64,000 nt of DNA from Streptomyces justiciae (lineage in GTDB: Bacteria; Actinomycetota; Actinomycetes; Streptomycetales; Streptomycetaceae). A program made the translations under genes and the position numbers. The notes under the pieces are model-generated. The model was not told where the DNA came from, searched no databases, and saw only the letters and a list, made by a program, of their open reading frames with translations. The stretch spans positions 124,001 through 188,000 of the forward strand of contig NZ_JADDXU010000002.1 in assembly GCF_015163075.1 (NCBI RefSeq), read 5' to 3'. Below are positions 33,245-39,307 of this stretch, piece after piece. Positions within the stretch are counted from its first letter, which is position 1. Every line of letters starts with the position of its first letter.

Positions 33245-34379
33245 TCTCCCGCTGGATCTCGTTGTTGCCGCCGCCGAAGGTGAAGATGACCGCGGAGCGG
33301 TAGCCGCGTTCCAGTTCGCCGTGGAGGACCGTGCCCGCGGAGCCCTCCTTCAGGGCGCCGGCCGCGGCGACCACTTCCATGAGCCAGGCGTAGGCCTCGC
33401 GGCGGGCCTCGGAGCCGTAGACCTTGACGGCGGAGGCGTCCTGGGGGGTGAGCGTGCCGTTCTGGACGGCGTTGACCATCTGCCAGTTGAGCAGTTTCAT
33501 CGCGTCGAGCTTCACATGGGTCTGGGCGAGGCGGCGGCGTACCCAGGGCAGGTCGACGACGCGGCGGCCGTCGGCGAGTTTGGTCTCCATGGCCCAGCGC
33601 TGGACGTCGTGCAGGGCGCGGATCGCCATGGTGCCGTGGGCGGCGAGGGTGACGCGTTCGTGGTTGAGCTGGTTGGTGATCAGCCGCCAGCCCTGGTTCT
33701 CCTCGCCGACGCGGCGGGAGACGGGGACGCGGATGTCCTCGTAGTAGCTGGCGGTGGTGTCATGGCCGGCGAGGGTGTTGATGACGGTGCAGGAGTAGCC
33801 GGGTTCGGTGGTCGGGACGAGGAGCATGGTGATGCCCTTGTGGGGCGGGGCGCTCGGGTCGGTGCGGGTCGCCAGCCACACCCAGTCCGCGGTGTCGCCG
33901 TTGGTGGTCCAGATCTTCTGGCCGTTGACGACGTATTGGTCGCCGTCGCGCACCGCACGCGTCTTCAAGGACGCCAGATCCGTGCCGGCGTCGGGCTCGC
34001 TGTAGCCGATCGCGAAGTCGATCTCGCCGGAGAGGATCTTCGGCAGGAAGTAGGCCTTCTGCTCGTCGGTGCCGTACCGCATGATCGTCGGGCCGACCGT
34101 GTTCAGGGCCATCAGCGGCAGCGGGACGCCGGCCTGGGCGGCCTCGTCGAAGAAGATGAACTGTTCCATCGCGGTCAGGCCGCGGCCGCCGTACTCCTTC
34201 GGCCAGCCGACGCCCAGCCAGCGGTCGGCGCCCAGCTTCCGGATGATCTCGCGGTAGAAGCGCTTCTGCTCCCGCCGGTCGCCGTGCCGGGCGTTCGCGT
34301 CGTCCGGCACCAACCCGGCGAAGTACGCGCGCAGTTCGGTGCGCAGCCGCTGCTGCTCGGGTGTGTATGCGAGATGCAC
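33201..34379 (-). CDS. Acyl-CoA dehydrogenase, FadE-type
   Basis: This 392-residue protein starts at GTG 34379, with GGAGG 4 bases upstream; longer frames lack such a site. It reads VHLAYTPEQQRLRTELRAYFAG, then GWPKEYGGRGLTAMEQFIFFDEA, the FAD/substrate segment FAIGYSEPDAGTDLASLKTRA near 135-155, GQKIWTTNGDTADWVWLATRTDP, and the C-terminal FGGGNNEIQREIISWIGLGMPR. These are features of the actinobacterial FadE group that includes steroid-degrading alpha2beta2 dehydrogenases. No obvious catalytic Glu replacement can be judged by eye. A perfect KstR-pattern box lies 45-58 bp upstream. The 3' end overlaps the KamA gene by 44 bp in antisense. Confidence 0.9.
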   Translation of the reverse strand: MHLAYTPEQQRLRTELRAYFAGLVPDDANARHGDRREQKRFYREIIRKLGADRWLGVGWPKEYGGRGLTAMEQFIFFDEAAQAGVPLPLMALNTVGPTIMRYGTDEQKAYFLPKILSGEIDFAIGYSEPDAGTDLASLKTRAVRDGDQYVVNGQKIWTTNGDTADWVWLATRTDPSAPPHKGITMLLVPTTEPGYSCTVINTLAGHDTTASYYEDIRVPVSRRVGEENQGWRLITNQLNHERVTLAAHGTMAIRALHDVQRWAMETKLADGRRVVDLPWVRRRLAQTHVKLDAMKLLNWQMVNAVQNGTLTPQDASAVKVYGSEARREAYAWLMEVVAAAGALKEGSAGTVLHGELERGYRSAVIFTFGGGNNEIQREIISWIGLGMPRVRR

Positions 34380-34423
34380 GGCGCCTCCAGGCTCCCCGGG
34401 ACCGGTCCTGACGGCGCACACGG

Positions 34424-34437
34424 TAGAACGTGTTCCA
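34424..34437. promoter_or_regulatory. KstR-type operator upstream of acyl-CoA dehydrogenase
   Basis: TAGAACGTGTTCCA fits TnnAACnnGTTnnA at all fixed positions. It lies 45-58 bp upstream of the dehydrogenase start, where it would overlap the promoter. A one-mismatch relative lies at 5736-5749. The pattern is that recalled for KstR of mycobacteria; the Streptomyces regulator that binds here is not in the window. Confidence 0.6.
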
Positions 34438-34474
34438 GAAATAGGGAATGGCAAGGCCGCACCGAGGCACACGA

Positions 34475-34501
34475 AAGGGCCCCCGCCAGGCGAGGGCCCT
34501 T
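34475..34501. terminator. Hairpin downstream of cbtBA
   Basis: AAGGGCCC and CGCC pair with GGCG and GGGCCCTT around a single-base loop, giving a 13-bp stem with one internal mismatch. It begins 20 bp after the cbtA stop on the minus strand. It should end the riboswitch-controlled transcript before the acyl-CoA dehydrogenase promoter. Confidence 0.75.
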
Positions 34502-34521
34502 CAACCGGTGTCGTGAACCGC

Positions 34522-35286
34522 TCAGTGGGCGACGGGAGTCGGCCGATTCCCGGCGCCCGCCGACCGCTCGGCCGGCTTCGGCGCCAACTGCCGCTCCGCC
34601 AGCAGCCCGAAGACCAGCCCGAAGGCGGTCCACAGGGTCACCTGCACGGCGAGTGCGGCGAGCCGGTACTGCCACAACAGGGCGGCCGGGAAGTGCTCCG
34701 GCACCTCGTTGAACGACGGCAGGAACGCGTACGCCAGCCCGACGACGAGGACGAAGAACGCGCCCGCGGCGAGGGTGGCGTTCCAGTTGCCGAGGCGGGG
34801 TGCGAGACGCTTGCCCAGGATGACCGTGCCCACCGTCAGCAGCACGCTGAGGACGATCATCAGGAAGAACAGCGCGGTCCGCTGGTTGAGCGTGTCGGGG
34901 TCACCGACGGCCGGCGGGTTGGCGGGGTACTTGAGGAACGGGACGACGTACACCGCGACCAGCCCGGCGACCGCCAGGAGCAGCGCGCTCGCGCGCGGCC
35001 CGAAGCGGCCGATCCGGCCGAGCGCGAAGCAGTACGCGAGTGCTGCGATGCCGCCGAAGGCGACCCCGTAGACGAGGACGCCGGTGGACAGGCCCGCGGT
35101 GGACTGGAGCGTACGGCTGAACAGTTCCTCGCCGCCGTGCTCGTGCGCGTGGGCCTCCTCGAAGGCGATGGCCTGATCAACGCGCGGCTCCCCGAGGAAG
35201 TACGCGACGACGAGCGCGGCCAGGCCCGCGACGAGGCCCGCGAGCATGCCGCGGACCAGGAGGTTTCTGACAGTTGCGGAGTTCAT
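34522..35286 (-). CDS. cbtA: CbtA family cobalt transporter subunit
   Basis: This 254-residue membrane protein starts at ATG 35286 (MNSATVRNLLVRGMLAGLVAG). It has about five to six membrane segments and the family-typical LGEPRVDQAIAFEEAHAHEHGGEELFSRTLQS segment after the first helix (residues about 30-60), with His/Glu residues likely to contact metal. GVAFGGIAALAYCFALGRIG and FLKYPANPPAVGDPDTLNQRT also match CbtA. CbtAB is predicted to import cobalt for cobalamin. The gene follows cbtB by 25 bp and shares the cobalamin riboswitch upstream of it. Confidence 0.92.
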   Translation of the reverse strand: MNSATVRNLLVRGMLAGLVAGLAALVVAYFLGEPRVDQAIAFEEAHAHEHGGEELFSRTLQSTAGLSTGVLVYGVAFGGIAALAYCFALGRIGRFGPRASALLLAVAGLVAVYVVPFLKYPANPPAVGDPDTLNQRTALFFLMIVLSVLLTVGTVILGKRLAPRLGNWNATLAAGAFFVLVVGLAYAFLPSFNEVPEHFPAALLWQYRLAALAVQVTLWTAFGLVFGLLAERQLAPKPAERSAGAGNRPTPVAH

Positions 35287-35311
35287 GCGCGGATACGCTT
35301 CCTCGCCGCTG

Positions 35312-35533
35312 TCAGTGGCAGGGGAAGCCGAGCAGATGGCGGGCGTCATGCACCCACTCGTGGACCCCCTCGCCGGAGAGGAGGGAGGTGGCGCCCTGTT
35401 CGGCGCCGACGAAGTAGAGCAGGACCAGCATCAGGACGCCGAAGAAGACCGCCCAGGGGACGATGGCGCCGATCGGCAGCTTGGCGGGTACGGCGGTGGA
35501 GCTGGTTGTCGGCTGAGCGACGGTCTGCGCCAT
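35312..35533 (-). CDS. cbtB: CbtB small cobalt transporter subunit
   Basis: This 73-residue protein has a single membrane helix (IPWAVFF-like, residues about 22-44: GAIVPWAVFFGVLMLVLLYF) and a His-rich C-terminus GVHEWVHDARHLLGFPCH, the presumed metal-binding tail that defines CbtB. The start ATG 35533 has AGGAGG 7 bases upstream. The 5' leader carries a cobalamin riboswitch, so expression should fall when cobalamin is plentiful. It is the first gene of the cbtBA operon. Confidence 0.92.
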   Translation of the reverse strand: MAQTVAQPTTSSTAVPAKLPIGAIVPWAVFFGVLMLVLLYFVGAEQGATSLLSGEGVHEWVHDARHLLGFPCH

Positions 35534-35580
35534 GGCAGGACCTCCTGGGGGAACTCGCGTCCCGTCTCGGTGGTGCACAG

Positions 35581-35690
35581 GACGACGGGGCGGGTCTGAC
35601 TCACCCGGCCCGCCCTTCAGGAGCGTGCCCGGCATACAGTGGCGCGACCGTGCCGGAATCCCACCGGCTTCCACCGAACCGTCGTCGATA
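35581..35690 (-). promoter_or_regulatory. Cobalamin riboswitch
   Basis: Read on the minus strand, the leader contains GGAAGCCGGTG, then GATTCCGGCACGGTCGC and the B12-box-type core GCGCCACTGT, and near its 3' end GGGTGAGTCAGACCC. These are the conserved blocks of the cobalamin aptamer in order. The ends GACGACGG and CCGTCGTC (35679-35686 and 35581-35588) pair as the P1 stem. The element ends about 48 bp before the cbtB start, consistent with translational or anti-terminator control of cbtBA. Confidence 0.93.
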
Positions 35691-35698
35691 TCGACGAG

Positions 35699-35727
35699 AA
35701 GGTACCGCGTGGGAGAGGTGCGGCCAA
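35699..35727 (-). promoter_or_regulatory. Candidate promoter for the cbtBA leader
   Basis: On the minus strand TTGGCC (35722-35727) and TACCTT (35699-35704) are separated by 17 bases. Transcription would start near 35692, just before the first paired base of the riboswitch P1 stem. The fit to the vegetative consensus is moderate, but the position relative to the aptamer supports it. Confidence 0.45.
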
Positions 35728-35818
35728 GAGCGCGTGGTTCGGCCACGAGCGCCCCTCGAGCGCTGTGCGCATGTCAAATACGCGGTACGGAAAGGATGTT
35801 GAGCGGGGGAATGGGCGG

Positions 35819-36391
35819 ATGACCAGCCGAGTGATGTTGATCTCACCCGCGATCAGCGAGGCCCTGCGGGAGGCCCGCTTCGACGACGGTTGCCCGTTGG
35901 ACGCCTCCGGCCTGCGGAGCGCGAAGGCCGCCGCGGGCACGCTCCCGACGGCGCACCGGGTCTGTTCCTCCCCCACGCTGCGCTGCCGCGAGACGGCCGG
36001 CGCGCTCGGCCTCGACGCCCTGGACGCACCGGAGTTGGCCGCCCTCGACACGGGGCGCTGGCGCGGGTCGACGCTGGCCGAGGTGGGCGCCGCGGAGCCG
36101 GAGGCGCTGACGCGCTGGCTGTCCGACCCCGAAGCGGCCCCGCACGGCGGGGAGCCGGTGGCCGCGCTGTGCGAACGGGTCGGGGCGTGGCTGGACCGGC
36201 TGGCCGAGGTCGACTCGGAGTCGGTCCGTACGATCGCCGTGGCGGAACCCGAGATCGTCCGCGCGGCCCTGGTCCACGCGCTGGGAGCGCCGAGGTCGGC
36301 CTTCTGGCGGACGGACGTGCCGCCGCTGACCGCCGTCGAGCTCAGCGGAAGGGCGGGGCGCTGGAACGTCCGGATGGGGCGGCCTCTGTGA
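35819..36391 (+). CDS. Histidine-phosphatase-fold protein lacking the catalytic histidines
   Basis: This 190-residue protein (ATG 35819) aligns with the histidine phosphatase/CobC fold: FDDGCPLDASGLRSAKAA, VCSSPTLRCRETAGALGL near 50-65, LAALDTGRWRGSTLAEV and GGEPVAALCERVGAWL. The N-terminal RHGE motif is replaced by MLISPAISEAL, and the second His motif (V-x-H-G-G) reads AVAEPEIVRAAL. Both catalytic histidines are therefore missing, and it is unlikely to be an active phosphatase of the usual kind. It is divergent from cbtBA, a frequent arrangement in Streptomyces, which suggests a regulatory or binding role linked to cobalt/cobalamin. Confidence 0.78.
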   Translation: MTSRVMLISPAISEALREARFDDGCPLDASGLRSAKAAAGTLPTAHRVCSSPTLRCRETAGALGLDALDAPELAALDTGRWRGSTLAEVGAAEPEALTRWLSDPEAAPHGGEPVAALCERVGAWLDRLAEVDSESVRTIAVAEPEIVRAALVHALGAPRSAFWRTDVPPLTAVELSGRAGRWNVRMGRPL

Positions 36392-36406
36392 GAGGTGCCC
36401 CGCCCC
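36376..36406. terminator. Bidirectional hairpin between convergent genes
   Basis: GGGGCGG (36376-36382) pairs with CCGCCCC (36400-36406), and inside it CCTCT pairs with AGAGG around a GTG loop. The structure spans the stop of the histidine-phosphatase-like gene and ends at the stop of the convergent Cys-rich gene, so it can serve both. Confidence 0.65.
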
Positions 36407-36781
36407 TCAGTTCAGCGTGGCGATGAAGTCCGTGCACGCCTGGGCGCACTCCCGGCAGGCCTTCGCCGCGTCCTCCGCTCCCGGCTGGTCGTCGAAGGCG
36501 TGGGCGCACTCCAGGCAGACCGTCCGGCACCACTCCAGCTGGACGCGGATGCCGCTCTCGTCCAGCCGGTTCTGCTCGGACAGCACCCGGCACGTCGCGT
36601 CGCACACCTCCGCGCACATGATGCCCTTGCGTCGTACGAGTTCCTGTTGCTCGGTCCCGTCCGGATCCACGAGGCTGGCACGCACCGCGCATGCCCGGGC
36701 GCATTCGGTGCACGCCTGCGCACACGCGAAACGGTCCTCCAGGAACCGGAAGAGCTCCTGTTGGGATGTCGTCGCTGTCAC
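36407..36781 (-). CDS. DUF326 four-helix-bundle copper-binding protein
   Basis: This 124-residue Cys-rich protein starts at GTG 36781. Its cysteines come in helical pairs: CAQACTECARAC (about 20-31), CAEVCDATC (about 55-63), CRTVCLECAH (about 85-94) and CRECAQAC (about 109-116). This is the DUF326/Csp family of cytosolic copper-storage four-helix bundles, whose inward-facing cysteines bind many Cu(I) ions. There is no signal peptide, so it is a cytosolic type. The ribosome site is weak, and the gene is convergent with the histidine-phosphatase-like gene. Confidence 0.88.
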   Translation of the reverse strand: MTATTSQQELFRFLEDRFACAQACTECARACAVRASLVDPDGTEQQELVRRKGIMCAEVCDATCRVLSEQNRLDESGIRVQLEWCRTVCLECAHAFDDQPGAEDAAKACRECAQACTDFIATLN

Positions 36782-36886
36782 ACCGCGCGGGTAGCCGCCA
36801 CAGATCGCGTCAAACCCCCTCACCGGAGGTTTCCGCCGGTCGCGGCGGTCGGGTTCACCCCGGACGCCGGGGGTACTCGCGGGATC

Positions 36887-37237
36887 ATGACTACCGCATG
36901 GATGGAGATGGCCGCGGGCCGCGGCGCCCTGGGCGTCGGGCTGATCGTGGCGGGCCTGGTCGTCGTCGCCCTGCTGCTCGGCGCGTTCTGGATGGGCGCG
37001 CGCGTGCGTCGCCGGGAGCCTCCGCCGCCGAGCCCCGAGGAGCAGCCGCGGCTGCCGGAGGGCGGCCCCGTGCGCGAGGTCGCGGAGAACAGGGAACCCG
37101 ACGAGGTGCCCCGGAGCGACCACCGGCTCACCCCGCACGAGATGCCCGCGTTCGGCAACAGCAGCACCCGGACGGGGTCCGAGAAGTCCCGCCGCCGGTG
37201 GACCGACGGCAAGAGCGGATCGTTCGGCAGCGGGTAG
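36887..37237 (+). CDS. DUF6479 small membrane protein
   Basis: This 116-residue protein has a short N-terminus, one membrane helix (about 14-36, GVGLIVAGLVVVALLLGAFWMGARV) and a charged, disordered cytosolic tail with RRREPPPPSPEEQPRLP, VREVAENREPDEVPR and HEMPAFGNSSTR. The GLIVAGLVVVALLLGAFWMGARVR and LTPHEMPAFGN segments fit the Streptomyces DUF6479 family, of unknown function. It is divergent from the copper-protein gene. The start ATG 36887 is preceded by GGGGGTACTCGCGGGATC, without a clear GGAGG. Confidence 0.7.
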   Translation: MTTAWMEMAAGRGALGVGLIVAGLVVVALLLGAFWMGARVRRREPPPPSPEEQPRLPEGGPVREVAENREPDEVPRSDHRLTPHEMPAFGNSSTRTGSEKSRRRWTDGKSGSFGSG

Positions 37238-37303
37238 CCGGGCGGTCGTCGTTCCGCGGCCCGCGGGCCCGTACAGAGCACAGCACCGAGGGAAGTGAGT
37301 TTC

Positions 37304-37654
37304 ATGGCCGACGGCGGTCGCAGCGCCCTGCCGCTGCCCGACTACGACCATCTGCCCATCGGCGGCCTGGAGAGCCGCGTGCGATCACTGGCCCCGGAGG
37401 AGGTGGAGACGCTCCTCTCCTACGAGCGCACCCACGCCGACCGGCTCCCGGTGACCGAGTTGCTGACCGCGCGCCTGGAGCAGCTGGAAGCCGGCGCCGA
37501 ACCGACGTCCGGCGATCCCCAGGCGCTGCGCCCCGAGGCACGCGCGGGACGCCACGGCTCCCCCGTGTCCCCGACGACGTCACCGGAACCGCACAACCCG
37601 CCCCCGCACGGCACCCCCGACCAGCGGGGCAGGCCGAAGGGCGACCGCACCTAG
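37304..37654 (+). CDS. Small conserved helical protein, function unknown
   Basis: This 116-residue protein is counted from ATG 37304, which has GAGGGAAG 8 bases upstream; GTG 37295 is possible. The conserved core is LPDYDHLPIGGLESRVRSLAPEEVETLLSYERTHADRLPVTELLTARLEQLEAGAEPT-like (residues 12-70, split between two helices). The tail is disordered and Pro/Gly-rich (SPEPHNPPPHGTPDQRG). The ESRVRSL and LLxYExxHADR features recur in small actinobacterial proteins without known role. It follows the DUF6479 gene by 66 bp in the same direction and is probably co-transcribed. Confidence 0.72.
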   Translation: MADGGRSALPLPDYDHLPIGGLESRVRSLAPEEVETLLSYERTHADRLPVTELLTARLEQLEAGAEPTSGDPQALRPEARAGRHGSPVSPTTSPEPHNPPPHGTPDQRGRPKGDRT

Positions 37655-37665
37655 GGCCCAACCGG

Positions 37666-39192
37666 TCAGGCCGTGAGCGGCAGCGCCTCGAAGGTGTGTC
37701 GCTCCCACAGTCGGCGTGAGGACTCCTCCGGGTAGGCGGTCACCGTCGGTTCGGTGTCGAGGAGGCGGGTGAGGCGGCTCTCGGGGTCGTACGCGGGCCA
37801 GCCGGGGTCACCCGTGCCCGCGAAGGCGGTCCACGCGGACCGTACGTACGCGGAGAGCTGTTCGGTCTCGGGCGTGGGCTCGGGGCCGATCAGCATGCTG
37901 CCGAGTCCGCCGCCCTGGGGGCCGAAGACCAGGGGGACGTCCAGTGCGTGGCAGGCCCCGAGGGCACCACCGTGGACCGGGGCGGACCAGGTGAGTTCGT
38001 ACAGGTACGCCCGGCCGCCACCGGCCGTCTGCGCGTCGGCCAGGTGGAGGGAGGGCATGCGGAACAGCCAGTCGGACTGGACGAGTTCGAAGAGGTGCTC
38101 CGCCGAGGCGTCCGGGAACGCGGCGCGGTAGGCCTGTCCGGCGTCGGGCGCCGGTCCGAACGCGGCCAGTGCGGCGGACGCCAACTGGTCGTCGACCTTG
38201 CCGAGCAGCCCGCCCATCATCAGGAAGAGCCGGAACTCGTCACGGTTGTGCCCGACGATCAGGTCCACGTCCCGAGCCGCGCCCTCCGCCAGCGCCGTCC
38301 ACGGCGTCACGGGCAGGACGTCCCCGTCGACGACCGGCGAGTACGGGCTGGCGGTGAGGGCGACCGTCCCCCAGCGGGGCAGGAACTCGCGCATACGGCC
38401 GCCCAGCGCGGCCCCCGCCTCGGGCAGCTTGCGCGGGTCCACTCCCGCCAGGTCGGCGACGGTCGCGCGCAGCCCGAGCTCACCGGCGACGGCCGCGCCG
38501 ATGTCCCGGGCCAGCGCGTCCGAGAAGTACGTGCCCGGCACGCTCTGTGCGATCGCCCGGCGGAAGAGACCGCGTGCCCGCGGCATGGCCAGCAGCGCGG
38601 CGACGGACCCGGCGCCGGCCGACTCGCCGAAGACGGTGACCTGGTCGGGGTCCCCGCCGAAGGCCGTGATGTTGTCACGCACCCACTCCAGTGCGGCGAC
38701 CTGGTCCAGCAGCCCCCGGTTCGCGGGCGCGCCCTCGATCCGCAGGAACCCTTCGACGCCGACCCGGTAGTTGAGGGTGACGACGACCAGGTTCCCGTCC
38801 CTGGCGAGCCGGCCGCCGTCGTAGGTGGGGTCGTCGGTGGCGCCCAGCTTGTAGGCGCCGCCGTAGATCCACACCATCACCGGGCGGCGGGCCGCCGGGT
38901 CCGCCTCGGGGGTCCAGACGTTGACGGTCAGCCAGTCGTCGCCGGTCGGCAGGGACCAGGGCGCGACGGCTGGAGCGCCGGGGCCGAACGGCTCCTGCGG
39001 GGGCGGCGGTCCGAAGGCGGTCGTCTCCCGCACCCCCTCCCACCGCTCCGCCGGCCGCGGCGCCGCGAACCGCGCCTCCCCCACCGGGGGCTGCGCGTAG
39101 GGGATGCCGCGGAAGACATCGAGACCGGACTCGCGGCGACCGCGGACCACACCGGCCGTCGTACCGGCCTCGGGAGACTCGCTCCTGCTCAT
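37666..39192 (-). CDS. Type-B carboxylesterase/lipase
   Basis: This 508-residue esterase has VFRGIPYAQPPVGEARFAAP at 27-45, the oxyanion-hole segment MVWIYGGAYKLGA near 106-117 and the nucleophile elbow GESAGA with Ser191. The acid is probably the Glu in GHNRDEFRLF near 315, and the His lies in GACHALDVPLVFG near 418. This is the carboxylesterase family that includes p-nitrobenzyl esterases and cholinesterases. No signal peptide is seen, so it is cytosolic. The oxyanion region has YGGAY instead of the usual HGGxF. It is a single gene with its own upstream gap. Confidence 0.92.
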   Translation of the reverse strand: MSRSESPEAGTTAGVVRGRRESGLDVFRGIPYAQPPVGEARFAAPRPAERWEGVRETTAFGPPPPQEPFGPGAPAVAPWSLPTGDDWLTVNVWTPEADPAARRPVMVWIYGGAYKLGATDDPTYDGGRLARDGNLVVVTLNYRVGVEGFLRIEGAPANRGLLDQVAALEWVRDNITAFGGDPDQVTVFGESAGAGSVAALLAMPRARGLFRRAIAQSVPGTYFSDALARDIGAAVAGELGLRATVADLAGVDPRKLPEAGAALGGRMREFLPRWGTVALTASPYSPVVDGDVLPVTPWTALAEGAARDVDLIVGHNRDEFRLFLMMGGLLGKVDDQLASAALAAFGPAPDAGQAYRAAFPDASAEHLFELVQSDWLFRMPSLHLADAQTAGGGRAYLYELTWSAPVHGGALGACHALDVPLVFGPQGGGLGSMLIGPEPTPETEQLSAYVRSAWTAFAGTGDPGWPAYDPESRLTRLLDTEPTVTAYPEESSRRLWERHTFEALPLTA

Positions 39193-39307
39193 CGACGACT
39201 CCTTGAAGGATCTGTGTTGCGCCGAGTGTCACACCGGGGGCCACACTTGACCAGCCCCCGGTGAAACACCCTTCACCAGGCGAACACGCCTCTCCCTCCG
39301 TACGACG

